64,000 nt of DNA from Cladophialophora immunda (taxonomy: Eukaryota > Ascomycota > Eurotiomycetes > Chaetothyriales > Herpotrichiellaceae), in assembly GCF_000835495.1 (NCBI RefSeq), contig NW_015622541.1:1240001-1304000 (forward strand). Reading direction: 5' to 3'. Under the pieces are notes generated by a model. It was not told the DNA's origin, did not search any database, and worked only from the letters and a program-made list of their open reading frames with translations. Shown here in pieces: positions 11,606-23,111 of this stretch. The position numbers and the translations under genes were made by a program. The first letter of the stretch is position 1; each line of letters begins with the position of its first letter.

Positions 11606-13671
11606 ATGATGACCGAGCATACACACGTTCAACATAGCGAGCATGTGGAATGCCCTCACGCCATGGGCACGGACGAGGTGCCGCTCGATCTCGACGACCC
11701 TCACTGCGCGGCGCTAGAGGACAATCCAGCACATGCAGGACGACCGCCCTTGAAAACTCTTCTTGCTGTCGTGGTGCGTGGAAGCTGCTCCTCCTCCCCG
11801 AACCAACTGACTCTTGCGTCAACAGTTTTTGGCTCTCTCATATGTGTGCCCTATTTCTTGCGGATTCTTCCTCATCTCCGCAATCCTTATCCCTGTGGGC
11901 ACCGAACTCCATGATACCGAAAACGTTGCTTGGGTCGTATCGGGCTGGTCGATTGCCTCTTCGGTCTCTTTCTCCATGGCTGGCAAATTGAGCGACATCT
12001 TCGGTCGCCGTTGGACTATTCTCGTCGGTGAGGTCATTTGTCTCGTGGGCTGCGTGAGTCTCTGCCCTCCCCTGCTTTGGATGCTCGACGAAGAAGCAGA
12101 TTTCTGACTCGGACTAGATCGTCGCCTGCACGGCGCACCGGACCCTCATCCTTGCAGCCGGCTCAACCATTGTGGGATTTGGTTGCGGCATTGTGTTTGT
12201 GTCATATGCTGGCATTGTGGAGTTGTTGCCCAACAAATGGCGGTAGGGGCTTTCGAAAGTCAGGCTTCCGCTCGAAAAGATCACTAACGGATCCAGCGGT
12301 TTTGGGATCGGACTGACCGAGGTCTGTATTTGCGTCCCTTGGTGCGCAACCAGCGTCCTCATCGCGAATGGTCTCAACTCGCATACCGCGGCCGGGTGGC
12401 GCTGGTGCTACTACATAGGCATCATCTACGGCACAATCAGCCTTCTGGGCACATTCGCCTTCTACTATCCTCCGGAGCGCCCGCAGCACGACTTCGAAAA
12501 GTCCCGATGGCAAGAGGTGCGCGAGATTGATTTCGTCGGCTGCATACTGTACACCGGAGGCCTCACTACCTTTCTTGTCGGCATCAGCTGGGCAGGCAGC
12601 TCAACTCACCCCTGGAAGTCCGTCTCCACCATTACGCCAATTGTGGTGGGCTTTTTGGTCCTCGTCCTCTGCTTTGTATACGATTTCACTCTGGCCAAGG
12701 CACCGTTCTTCCCTCTGCCTCTGTTGCGGAAGCTTAGCGAATTCACCGTCCTGCTGGTTCTGGTTTTTGTTGCCGGTATGGTCTTTTACTCCATGTCGGC
12801 TCTGCTTCCACAGGGATCACTTTATATGTTCACCAATGACCCCACCGAGATTGGCATAATTGCACTACCAAGCGGAATCGCCGAGACGCTTTTCGGTGCC
12901 TTTGCCACGTTGTTCATGGGGCATATTGGTCATCTGAAGGTGCAGGTCATCGTCCTGTTGTCGATCCAGACCGTCGCTACGGGATGTTACGCGACGGTTA
13001 TTCCGTACAACAGATCCGGATGGATGGCTCTCCAATTCTTCGGCATGGGGGCCTTCCAGCTGACGACTTCGATTGCCTATGTGATCGCGGGGCTCAACGT
13101 CCCTCTGCGTCATCTAGGGCTGGCTTCCGGGCTGATTGGCACATTTCGAAGTGCTGGGGGAAGCGTTGGCAATGCGGTCTTCAGCACGATCCTCAACTCT
13201 GTTGTCAATGAGCAACTCCCGAAACGTATCGCCGCGGCCGCCTTGTCGCGAGGCTATGGCCCGGAAAACCTGGCTCTGCTGATACCCGCCACCGTCAACA
13301 ACGCACTTGGTGTGCCAGATGCTTTCCACGGGGTGCCGGACATGGACCTGGTCTTGCAAGTGGCCGTCGGAAACGCGTTTCGCGAAGCATATGCTGCTGG
13401 GTTCCGGCGTGTATTCTGGGCCACCATCCCATTCGGTGTCATCGCCGTGATATGCGCATTCTTCATCGAGGATCCGTCGAGGTATTTGACCAACCACACC
13501 GCCGTTCACATGCAGGGCGATGAAGGGGGGAAACGGATCGCGGCACAGCCTCCAAGATACGAGGTCACTTCAGACAAGGAAATCGCAAGAGGCGAGGAGA
13601 TGGAATGCGCGTCACAGCGCGGGACTGATACCGGCGTTAACAGAGACAATGACCGGCATGCTGATACTTGA
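11606..13671 (+). CDS. MFS multidrug efflux pump, TRI12 family
   Basis: Integral membrane exporter of 631 aa, with exons 11606-11773, 11826-12053, 12118-12242 and 12297-13671; all phases agree. ATG codons at 11606 and 11609 are adjacent. A hydrophilic N-terminus of about 55 residues precedes multiple hydrophobic helices, consistent with the 14-helix TRI12/DHA2-like group. MFS motif A appears as GKLSDIFGRRW. The block ELLPNKWRGFGIGLTEV is characteristic of the fungal TRI12 family (named after the trichothecene efflux pump; substrates vary widely). The C-terminal tail is hydrophilic and cytosolic. It lies downstream of and co-oriented with transcription factor 2, so it may export the product or substrate of the monooxygenase/P450 pair. 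No terpene synthase is nearby, so a trichothecene role is not implied. Confidence 0.92.
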
Positions 13672-14065
13672 AGGTTATAGCTGGGCAAGGACCGCCGACG
13701 CTGCGGAAGGAGACGCAGAGGCCTCAATGGAACGTTGGCAATAGTACATAGTTGCTCCAAGATATCCCTTGTCTTAGGGTTCATATTTTGACCAAACGAA
13801 CTCACATATACATCACCAAAGTAGCAAATGGTTTGTGGCATATTATTCTTTTTCGTTCTCGACACTCGCTGTGTGACTCGGTGACTCGGTGTATTAACTC
13901 GCCAGACGAGGCTAAAAAAGAGGGTCACTAGGCACAAGGCCCACTCACCGTTACCCAGGGCACCCCGTATTCCTCGGCCTTTTCAGGCTCGTTCCCATTC
14001 AGTCTTTTGCTTTTGACTAGTTATAGGTACATAAGACTTGCTAGAATCCTGCCAGGCGCGAAGAC
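13672..14065. other. Intergenic spacer
   Basis: 394 bp between the MFS pump and the DUF829 gene, both on the plus strand. It presumably contains the promoter of the latter. Nothing else was recognised. Confidence 0.5.
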
Positions 14066-15175
14066 ATGGAACTGGCGGGTCCCGAGCCAGAAGTCCAGTC
14101 CGCTGAAGAGGGAGAAGTCCCTGTGGTACGATCGGACCCATACCTCGCCGACTTCATCCAGCTCGGGCCCCAGATCTACATCTACACGCCCGAGGCACGC
14201 TCGACACCAGAGATCGACAACACCGTTGGGTCCCCAAGAAAGGAACAGCAGCAGCAGCAGCAAGAGCAAGAGCAACCAGCACCGGCAGATCCGGACCTGG
14301 TAATTGTCTGCTCGTGGATGTACGCCCAGCCGCGGAACATCGTTAAGTACACCAAGGTATACCAGGCGACGTATCCTCGGGCGCGGATCCTGCTCCTACG
14401 ACAAGATGGGGGCGACTTCTTCTTCCGCACGCAGGCCCAGCAGATGCGGAACCTGGTGCCCGCGGTGTCTCTGATCCGGGAGCTCGACTCGGAAAAAAAG
14501 GAGGAGGGGAGTGGCAGGGAGTTGAAGGTCCTGCTGCACATCTTCTCCAACGGCGGCGCATGGACGGCGTGCCAACTCGCAGACGCCTACCACCACCAGC
14601 AGCGAGGCCTGGCACCCACGCCCCTGGACGAAGCGGACCACGCATTCCTCCTCCTCCCCATCACAGCCCTAGTCCTCGACAGCACGCCCTCGCTCCCCAA
14701 CGCCGTGGCCTCGCACACCGCCATCTGTGAGGCGCTGCCCAAGTCGCCGCGGCCGCTGCGTGCGCTCGGCAGCGTCCTGGTCTGGGGGTACCTAGGCCTG
14801 GCGCAGGCTGTCGGGGTGGCGACGGGGCAGGAGAACGTGACGCTGTCGCTGCGCCGGCGCCTGAACGACCCGCGCGGCGCCTTCGCCCGTCACGGCCACG
14901 GCCACGGCCCCCCGCCGCCGCGTGTGTACATCTACAGCCAGGCCGACGCGCTGATCCCCGCGGCCGACGTGGAGCGGCACGCGCACGAAGCCGCGCAGGT
15001 TCTCGGCCGCGAGAACGTGCGCCTCGAGGACTTCGTCGCCAGCCGCCACGTCGGCCACGTCCTGGCCGATCCAGCCCGGTACTGGGCGATCATCGGCGCG
15101 TTGTGGAGGGAGAGTGCCTCGCGGGCATTGGGGCCCAATCTGTCTGGTCCGGGAGAGGGACCGGCAACGGAGTAA
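14066..15175 (+). CDS. DUF829 (TMEM53/PaxU-like) alpha/beta hydrolase
   Basis: Single-exon protein of 369 aa. After a polyQ/E stretch (residues 61-70) the DUF829 fold begins with PDLVIVCSWMYAQPRNIVKYT. Candidate catalytic residues are Ser161 in HIFSNGGAW (nucleophile elbow), Asp294 in IYSQADALIP, and His328 or His331 in SRHVGHV. Members of this family include human TMEM53 and PaxU, which is encoded in fungal indole-diterpene clusters; their biochemical reaction is not settled. There is no signal peptide. A short His/Gly-rich repeat (HGHGHG) and a PPPP tract precede the acid motif. It lies just beyond the TRI12-type pump and points the same way. Whether it belongs to that module or is an independent gene is unclear. 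Confidence 0.88.
   Translation: MELAGPEPEVQSAEEGEVPVVRSDPYLADFIQLGPQIYIYTPEARSTPEIDNTVGSPRKEQQQQQQEQEQPAPADPDLVIVCSWMYAQPRNIVKYTKVYQATYPRARILLLRQDGGDFFFRTQAQQMRNLVPAVSLIRELDSEKKEEGSGRELKVLLHIFSNGGAWTACQLADAYHHQQRGLAPTPLDEADHAFLLLPITALVLDSTPSLPNAVASHTAICEALPKSPRPLRALGSVLVWGYLGLAQAVGVATGQENVTLSLRRRLNDPRGAFARHGHGHGPPPPRVYIYSQADALIPAADVERHAHEAAQVLGRENVRLEDFVASRHVGHVLADPARYWAIIGALWRESASRALGPNLSGPGEGPATE
14246..14263 (+). repeat. CAG trinucleotide repeat encoding polyglutamine
   Basis: Five CAG codons plus a CAA inside the DUF829 gene encode six consecutive Gln, followed by EQEQ. It is a candidate length-polymorphic microsatellite. Confidence 0.9.
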
Positions 15176-15687
15176 GGGGAGTTGGGTGTGTGATGATGAT
15201 GCAGCCTTGAGGAGCGTTACAAGATTCGCCTGGAAACTACACAATTGGACATAGACACACATTTAAATGGAGGAAGATCTAGAGGCCCAAATATGGTTAG
15301 AATTGTTGCTCTATCGAATCTGTTGGTCATTTTGACTTTTTCGCCTTCTTCTGGCTATGGGGGGTATTTGGATGATTCCAACAGCGCCAATATCATGTCT
15401 CCCTATCACGTCTCGTTGCTCATGCTGATGCCGTGTCCCGTTTGCAAGGCCACTACGACTCGATCGTAACTGGCTTCGGTGCAACTGACTTCCGCCTCGC
15501 GATCGTAAGTCGTTCCAATCAGCCCCTGACTTCGTTATCCTTCCATGCATCCGAAGCACCACACTAGAGGCTATGCCTCTGCCTCTAGGCCGTGACCGTC
15601 GCTCCACGCCACAACAAGATGGGAGGAGGAGATCCGCCGCATCAATATTGCACTGGCATGTCCATCCTGTCCATCCGCTGTGGTCTC
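15176..15687. other. Intergenic, convergent 3' ends
   Basis: 512 bp between the DUF829 gene (+) and CAND1 (-). I see only flanking 3' sequence. Confidence 0.55.
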
Positions 15688-18600
15688 CTAAACCCCTTCC
15701 ATCTGCACATTCCTCACCATACCTGCAAATTCTCTCTTCACAAACTCAACGTAGCCTTTCCATGAGATCAACTCTCCCACGATACCTTCTACAGTCGCAT
15801 TCGGAAACTTCCTGTCCAGTTCCAGAGTGATCCGGACCACCGCGGCATTTGCTTCATTCACTTTCTCAATTTCCTGCTTGACGGCATTCTCCTTCAATTT
15901 CGCACCCAAAACCACCCGGAATTTCTCAGCGAGCGTGGGCAAGCGGCGTCGTGTTCGGTCAGGATCAATCGCCGACAGGCGAGTCAGCATGAGGATGCAC
16001 AAGGTGCGGATGTCGTGGTCATCAGGAATTCCATCCAGGATGCGGTCAAAGAGTCTGGAGATGGGTAGCTGCGGGATCGCGCCAGGGCAATCTAGGAGGG
16101 CGTACATGGTCGCATACGCGGACTTCCGAAGGTCCAGACCTGCATCTTCAGTGTGAGTAAAGGGGCCAATCTTGACCTGCTTCACAAGTTCGGGCTTGAT
16201 CTTCGAGTCCTCCAAGACCTTTGGGAGAAGCTGGCTGACATCCGGAATCACGAGTTCCGGTTTGTTGTGGATTGCGGCATTGAGAGTGGTCACTGCCAGA
16301 CGTCGGTTAGACAGGTCGCTATCATTCAGCATCATCTGAAGCATGGGCGTCATTGTCTTGACGAGAATGTTGTTGTAGGAGTTGCTGGCTTCGCCCAGGG
16401 TAAAACGGAAGGCGGAGATAACAGTGCCACGGACCGATGGGTTTGGGTCTGCCAGTGCTTTGGAGAGCTCGGGGATATATGTGTTGGGGTCAATCGTGGC
16501 TAATCGACCAATGCATTCGGCTCCAACCGCGCTATTGTCCTCTACCTGAGACACGGCGAAGAGCTTCTGCCACAACTCGGCTGCGTACGGAGCCATTTCT
16601 CCCAGCGTGCTCTCAGAGTGTTCCAGAATCTCCTTGACAGAGTGCAAGTAAAGGTAGTCAGAGGCTGATGTCTGTGTCAAGCTCTGGAGTATAACAGGCA
16701 CGCATTCTGCAATGTTGTTGGAACTGGCACTGCCCAATGCAATGGCAGCAGAGAGTCGGACTTTGTCTGATTCGGCGGAGAGGCAGTTGATGAAGGTTTG
16801 AATCTTCACAGGTGAGTTCGGTCCCATTCTGAATCCGACCTCTCCCAGCACCGTCAGGGCCAAGCAAATGGCTCGCACATCTTGGGATGTTTCGAGTTCT
16901 TTCAGAAAATCGTCTATCGTAATATTCAGGTTGTCGCCTCCGTAAACGAGTAATGTGCCAATCGCTCTTCCCAGAACCATAGTCTCTCCGGCGGTCCCCA
17001 CGCCGAGGAGACCTTTCATGAACAGTGCACCAACACCGTGTTCACCAATGACTTTCACGACGAGCAAATACGCTCGAAGCGGAGGCCCTTCGATGCGAGT
17101 TTGTGACACGCCACAAAGCGCTTCGACCAGCTCCGGGGTGACCAGTGCCTGAGCGTTGGTGGGGATGATTTTGGACATGATGACAAGTGCCGGGGTCAAC
17201 AAGTGAAGGTCGTTGACAGAAATTAGAGGCATCAACATGCCTTGCAATTGCAGGATCGTGGTTGTCTCGTACAATGAGGATGTTACGGGGTTCAAGGCAA
17301 GGTATTGTAATGATTCCAAGCAGGAACCCCGGAGAGATCGATCGGCTTTGCGGAGTTGATTAGCCATCTCGAGTGAGACTTCTTGCACCCAAGCAGACCC
17401 GATTTCATCTTGACCGTTTACGGCTTCACCAACGCGACCAATTGCTCTCGCACTCGCGAGTCTGGTGGTTTCGTTCTTCAGCCTGTCGTTTAGGATTCCG
17501 AGGCTCCTAGCCCTGGCTGAACTTGACAGCAGTTGAGTTCCCGATGTTCTCGCCATAAGGACACCAAATACCTGGATAGCCCGATGCCGCACTTCCAGGT
17601 CAGTGTTATTGTCCGTGACGCGGTCGACTATTACTTCCCAGAGCTTCTCAATGTGTATGGCGTGATCTTGATTTGCGGTAGGCAGTCGAGGTGGAGTCAG
17701 AGCCTTGACGAACTGCTCAACCGTGGCAAGAGCTTCGGTTGAAACTTTGTAGTTTCTATCACGAGCAATTGCTGTGACCGGGGGTATAAGGGCGATGACG
17801 AAGGGGATCAGTACAGTGGTACCGTTAGTCTCCGCAATTGCACTGATCAATGTCAATGCCTCAATCTGAAGACTGGCAACAGTTGCCGAGGTGCCTGAGG
17901 CTGCACCGCTCGATCCTGAGCCAAATGACGGCTTCAAAGCGTCGGCGACGGGATCTTCGAGCTGCTGCAGGTGGTCCGACAGAATTCCATTTCTTGCCAA
18001 GGTCAAAGTCTTGAGCATGACAACCGCAGCCTGCTTGAGCGATATGCTTGCTTTCTTCCACAACTTTGCGAGCGCTTGAACAATCTTTGGCACCAAACTG
18101 ACAAGCTCAGCCTGTGACCCCGTGGGCGGAGAGGCTGGGACGATAGGAGGACTCGACCGGATGGATATTAGACCTCGCAGATCCGGATCCTTCTTATCGG
18201 CTTCGCTGTCTTGTCGTCTTCGCTTGCGAGTATTCGTTGGCATTGCTGGGTTTTCTGAAGAATCAACCTTGGTTAATGATTCGGTCAGGCCAGATCCCGT
18301 TTTCCGAATCAAGGCGGTGGTAGCTGCAATGACTTCCAATCGGACGTTATCTTCGCGCTCGTTGAACAGCCTAGAGATCAGAATTGGCGCGATCCTGCCA
18401 AAGAGCATGCCTCTGTCGTCCGCCGAAGAGCCCGAAACAATTGTGTAGAGAGTTTTCGCCGCATAACGTCGCACTTTCCAGCTCATGTCATCGACGTCGC
18501 TGAAAGCATCGTCATCATCCAACTCCGCATATTCATCGTCATCGTCATCTTCTAGGGCTTCTTCCGTGATGCCGTCATCAGAATCTTCGTCTTGAGTCCC

Positions 18601-19756
18601 TCCCATTTCGTCATCTTCGATATCTGCCACATTTGGGTCGTACTTGAGATATCTCAATGCAGCGTCAATAGCGCCAGGAAAATGAGGTTTCATCTCAAGC
18701 GGACAGGATCCAAGCAAGGCCTCGAGGGCAAAGAGGGCAGTTTCTCGCAATTCCTCGATCTCTGGGTCAACCTCTGTGTCCTCATCCGACACAGATGCAG
18801 TCGAAGAAAGCTCCTTTTGACTGAGGACCTGAAGAACGTAGGGAACGACATTGTTGAGGAAGGGTCCAAATTTGGCTGGACTCGAACGGGCAAGGGTAGC
18901 GATCGTTGCCACAAGAAATCTCCGATGTTCCGTGGTTAGCTGAGAGTTTTGAAAGCTTTCCGTGAGGGCTGCCACGAAGGAGCTGACTTGGGCATCATTG
19001 AAGTGAACCAGCAATGCGCCAATACCTGCCAAAGCTCGCTTCTTGACCACCCCTCCAGCCAGCGGACTCTCAATGATGTTCATCACAGCCTTGGCCAGCG
19101 CCACCAGTTCTAAATCTTGCAGGAGGGATCCATAACATTTGACAATTTCAATCATGACATCGACTGCATCACTACTGAAGCCTTTGTCTCTCTGTTGTTC
19201 CAACAATCCGGTCGGCAGCTGTGGCGGAGGCCTACCGGACGGCAACACCACATGACCGACCAGTCTTGGAATCAAGACCTTGCTGACCGCACCATATGCT
19301 TCTCTCACATCTTGGGCAGGAGCTTGATTCGGTTTGGGTTGAGGCAAGGACGCTATGAGAGCTCGTAACGCAGAATTGGGGATGGAAAAATCGATGTCAC
19401 TGCTGGTGAGATCGGTGAGTTTGTCTATCAGAGGTGCAATAGTCTCTCCCGGTATGCGTGCAGCGAGAGGGGCAATACTACGAAGTTAGTGCGTATTCGT
19501 ACTCAGCATCGGCTCCAACTCACCATTTCAGTGCCTGATTCTGAACTTCGCCGTGCTGATCAGCCAAAGCCTTGAGTAGACCGTCGATGATTCTTGCCGC
19601 AGTATGATGGTCAGTCCGTATGTACTCCGAGTGAGAAGACTCTAGCAGTTCTGTGAGGTCGCTAAGTTGCATGAAACGAATATCTGGGTCGGGGTCATTG
19701 ATCTTATTGAGCAACTGCGCAATCCCAAGTTGGGCCGAATTACGGTCCCTAGCCAT
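15688..19756 (-). CDS. CAND1: CAND1/TIP120, cullin-associated NEDD8-dissociated protein
   Basis: HEAT-repeat substrate-receptor exchange factor for SCF/cullin-RING ubiquitin ligases. It binds un-neddylated cullin-RBX1 in nucleus and cytosol. Exons are 19756-19524 and 19477-15688, with a 46-bp intron (19478-19523) whose removal creates the Cys codon in ALKCIAPLAAR. The protein is 1340 aa, slightly longer than human CAND1. The first exon begins MARDRNSAQLGIAQLLNK and the first HEAT repeats follow. A strongly acidic linker (ALEDDDDDEYAELDDDD) lies before SWKVRRYAAKTL, as in CAND1 proteins. The C-terminal TIP120 domain is recognisable from ELVKQVKIGPFTHTEDAGLD through LRKSAYATMYALLD. It diverges from the mitochondrial protein gene at 20387. 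Identification is firm. Confidence 0.95.
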
Positions 19757-20386
19757 GGTGAGCCGCAATGTCCCTTAAGGTGCTCTGATCAAAGGAGAAG
19801 TGCAGTTTTCTCAGAACATCGAGACGTGGACTCGGTGCAGCAGAAGTCGCATGGGGAGTTCAGTTGAACTGAAGTGAGGGGACGGTTTTCTCGAGGCGCA
19901 GGCAGATTCGATCGCGGAGTGTCAGGACGGCTTAAGGACGCGCTGAAACGCTGAAATCGATGGAGGCCGGGCTGAACTGATAGAATATCCACGAGACGTC
20001 GGTTGCAGGTAAGATCCCAGGAGATTGTGCCAGCAAGGCCACTCGGACTTCGTGATTGACAAACACCAAAAGCCTCAAAGTGGGATGAGTCGTGTTTTAG
20101 GCGCAGTGGAGAGCCTCACCCGCACCGTAGCGACCAATGACGTCTTCGTGGCTCTGATTGGCTGGAGGAGCTGGTTCCTGAAGGCTCAACTATGGCTCGT
20201 ATGACATGCGGAACTAAGTATTATTATATGGGGTGAAGCTCCAAAAGCTTCTCCTCCCAGTATTCCCGGAGGTGTTTTCCCGCTGAGCAGCAGTGAGCAA
20301 AGAAAGACCTTCCTTTCATTCATAACCCGTACTCTAGACTCTTCGCAGTGCTCGACTTGTCCTGTTCACTTTCCTTTATCTCTCCA
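19757..20386. other. Divergent promoter region, CAND1 / mitochondrial protein
   Basis: 630 bp between divergent genes. It includes a reverse CCAAT-type element (ATTGG near 20157) and an AT-rich TATTATTATATGG stretch near 20219, suitable for the plus-strand gene. No coding region was seen. Confidence 0.5.
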
Positions 20387-21185
20387 ATGCCGCTACCAAG
20401 ATCAGCCGCCCTCCGAGGCACCCTTCGGTCTTTTACCTTTAGACGTGCAGGAACCCAAGCTAGAACCAGTCTCCGTGGAGTTGGCCGGAGGACGTACGCC
20501 ACTGAACATGGCGCACAAAAGAGCAGCGACATTCCCTGGTCAGTTACCTTTGTGAAAATAGCTACCGCCGTCTCTGACACAGCTTGGACAGGCTAGTTGG
20601 TTCCCTCGTCGTTACTATCCCAGCCGCGGGTTGGTTATTGCAGCAAGGACCTCAAAAATCTGATCACGGCCACGGATCCCATGCCACAGAGAAGCACGAA
20701 GAAGCCTCCGAAGAACCAAAGGAAGAAGAACAATCAAAAGAAGACACAGAAAGCACGGAGGAAGCAGGGAAGGAGGAGAGCCAGGATGAAGGCAAGGAAG
20801 AGTCCACAAGTGAGGGCGGAGAGGAGGAACCGTATGTTTTAGCTCCAGCAGATGCTGCTCACACCAAACTGAATTTGAGTTGTACACTGACACAGTGCTC
20901 AGAACCTCCAAGGGCACCGCGCTACCAGAAGACAAGTCTAAACAGTCCGAAGAAAAAGGCGCCAAAGACGTAAGTTGACCCTGCCGGTGGCTGTCTGGAT
21001 CTCGGCTTGCTAACCACTGACAGGCCCAAGGTGATGTTTCTGGGGCAAACAATCCCTTCATGGGTGATGAGGAGAGAAGCAAGAAACCTGAGGGTATGGA
21101 AGAGACGGCTAAGATTCACGGTACTGTGGACACCTCGGAGCGGTCCAGTAAAGGCCACCACGAGGCTGGTCAGAAGGACGACTGA
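20387..21185 (+). CDS. Mitochondrial single-pass acidic protein, unnamed
   Basis: 206 aa encoded by exons 20387-20538, 20592-20831, 20903-20969 and 21024-21185; all phases agree. The N-terminal 37 residues are rich in Arg, Ser and Thr and lack acidic residues. They end at RRTYATE, resembling a mitochondrial presequence with a cleavage site after Arg-x-Tyr. One predicted membrane helix (LVGSLVVTIPAAGWLL) follows after IPW. The rest is highly charged and low in complexity, with long Glu/Lys stretches, and ends GHHEAGQKDD. This layout (presequence, one membrane helix, soluble acidic tail) suggests an inner-membrane protein, but I do not recognise a named family. The exon-intron structure with consensus splice sites argues for a real gene rather than chance. 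Confidence 0.75.
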
Positions 21186-21706
21186 TGCTTGGGGCGACCT
21201 AACTAATGGGATTAAGTCGAAGAGACTATGCTTGCATTCATGGTTGGTGCTGGCAGGTGTGGCACTGTTGGGCAATTTCCAAAGCCATGGTGGTAATTAC
21301 TGTGTAGAAAAAGCATTCTGGGACCGAGACCAATTCACACGCTCCTCCAGCGACAAGAACCGTCTATGCATCAATATCCACCGTTAATGCCCGGCCTGCG
21401 GTGCTGTAGATGTGAGAGTGATACGCAGGATACGGCTGATACGAGGATCTCGGGGTTTTAAATTTTAACAGGAGATTGCTTGTTGGGTCCATTGACCCTC
21501 CATACAAACTGGTCCGTGTTCCGGACAGCCACGGAGCCTTTTGCGGAGGCTTACTATAATTTATTATGACACTGCCATTCTCACATGCCTTCAGCGCCAG
21601 GGAGTCTACAACACAACTCTTTCTCCCCTCTTTGAACATTGCCTTGCAAGATTGAAACTGCTACTCTCGGAACGTGCGGTCTCTTCCTGACGACACTGTC
21701 GGTATC
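21186..21706. other. Intergenic spacer upstream of ceramide synthase
   Basis: 521 bp between two plus-strand genes. No additional gene was recognised. Confidence 0.5.
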
Positions 21707-23111
21707 ATGGCTCGTCCACGGCGGACGTCAAGCAACCTTGGGGGTGATCCTCGGGGAGACACCAGCGCACCCGCACTCGCTACCATGACGGCGCGACCGG
21801 CTGTGCAGATTTCTGTATGATGAAGCAGAATTGCCTCGAAGATTCGTTATCTGACTCTCTTTAGGCAAATGAGAAGGACGGAAAGCCTCACTCGAAGAGA
21901 CGGAAAGCAAGGTCGGCCTTTCGAAAATGGAAACAGATATCCTTGCGACACACCTGGCTGAACCCGCTCATCCTCGCCGTAGCGATCCTTATTGCCTACT
22001 ACATCAATCCTGGCGAGCAGAACCCTCTCCACAAAGCGATCTTCTTGTCGTATAACCTCGGACCTGATTATCCCGGCGGACCAGACATGTATGGCAAGGG
22101 AAAAGCGGATATCGCCTTTGTGGCCTTTTACACAATCGTCCTGAGCTTTACTAGAGAATTCTTGATGCAGAGGGTAATTCGCCCCGTTGCCATCAGATGT
22201 GGCATCACAAAGAGAGCGAAACAGGCACGCTTTATGGAACAAGTCTATACCGCCATCTACTTTGGCATTTTTGGTCCTTTTGGACTCTATGTCATGTCGC
22301 GGGGTTCTCTGTGGTACTTCAATACCACAGCAATGTTCGAAGGGTTCCCCCATCGCACGCACGAGGGTGTGTTCAAAGCATACTACTTGTTGCAGGCGGC
22401 TTACTGGGCTCAGCAAGCACTCGTGCTGATGCTGCAACTGGAAAAGCCCCGGAAGGACTTCAAAGAGTTGGTCTTTCACCATATTGTTACCCTCTCCCTC
22501 ATTGGATTGAGCTACCGCTTTCATTTTGCTAAGATGGGAATTGCTGTCTATATCACTCATGATATCAGCGATTTCTTCCTTGCGGTAAGCGCCGCCCCTG
22601 CAACGTGACTTTTCCAAAGCCTAACAGTTCTCAGACCTCCAAAACACTGAATTATCTAGACTCGGTCATCGTCGGACCTTACTACTTTCTCTTCATGTGT
22701 GTTTGGATCTACCTTCGGCACTACATCAACATCCTCATTTTGTGGGCAACTCTCACTGAGTTCCGAACAGTGGGACCTTACGAGCTGAATTGGGAGACTC
22801 AGCAATACAAATGTTGGATTAGCCAGATCATCACATTTTCTCTACTCGCCTCCCTTCAAGCAGTGAACCTATTCTGGCTGTTCTTGATCCTCCGCATCGC
22901 CAAGAACTTTGCCTTCTCGAATATCAGGGCCGATGAACGAAGTGATGATGAAGAGGAGGACGAAGAGACCGAAGATAGGCCAAGCGGAGGAAAGCAGGCG
23001 TTGGAGAATGGCAAAATTGGTGGAGACAAACCAGTTGTTCTTGTCAATGGGGAGCCTGTCGAAGGCGTGGCCAAATCAGATGGAGTGCGGGAACGGAAGA
23101 GGAAGAGCTGA
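21707..23111 (+). CDS. LAG1: Ceramide synthase (Lag1/Lac1 type, TLC domain)
   Basis: Endoplasmic reticulum acyl-CoA:sphingoid-base N-acyltransferase. It is 434 aa, with exons 21707-21814, 21865-22584 and 22635-23111; introns are 50 bp each and in phase. The N-terminus is basic ([16 protein letters not shown]) and is followed by several membrane helices. The diagnostic Lag1 motif is complete: [18 protein letters not shown], then [10 protein letters not shown], containing the two catalytic His and the Asp residues. The C-terminal tail after [10 protein letters not shown] is cytosolic and acidic ([11 protein letters not shown]), as in yeast and fungal Lag1 proteins that are phosphorylated there. 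Fungi often carry two or three paralogues; whether this one makes C16-C18 or very-long-chain ceramides cannot be told by eye. Confidence 0.95.

Noticed and set aside
2658..13671. Classical secondary-metabolite biosynthetic cluster
   Set aside because: No polyketide synthase, NRPS, terpene synthase or prenyltransferase gene is present. The TRI12-type pump and CYP64-like P450 alone do not imply one.
21847..22617. 256-codon minus-strand open frame
   Set aside because: It is the antisense shadow of the ceramide synthase coding exon.
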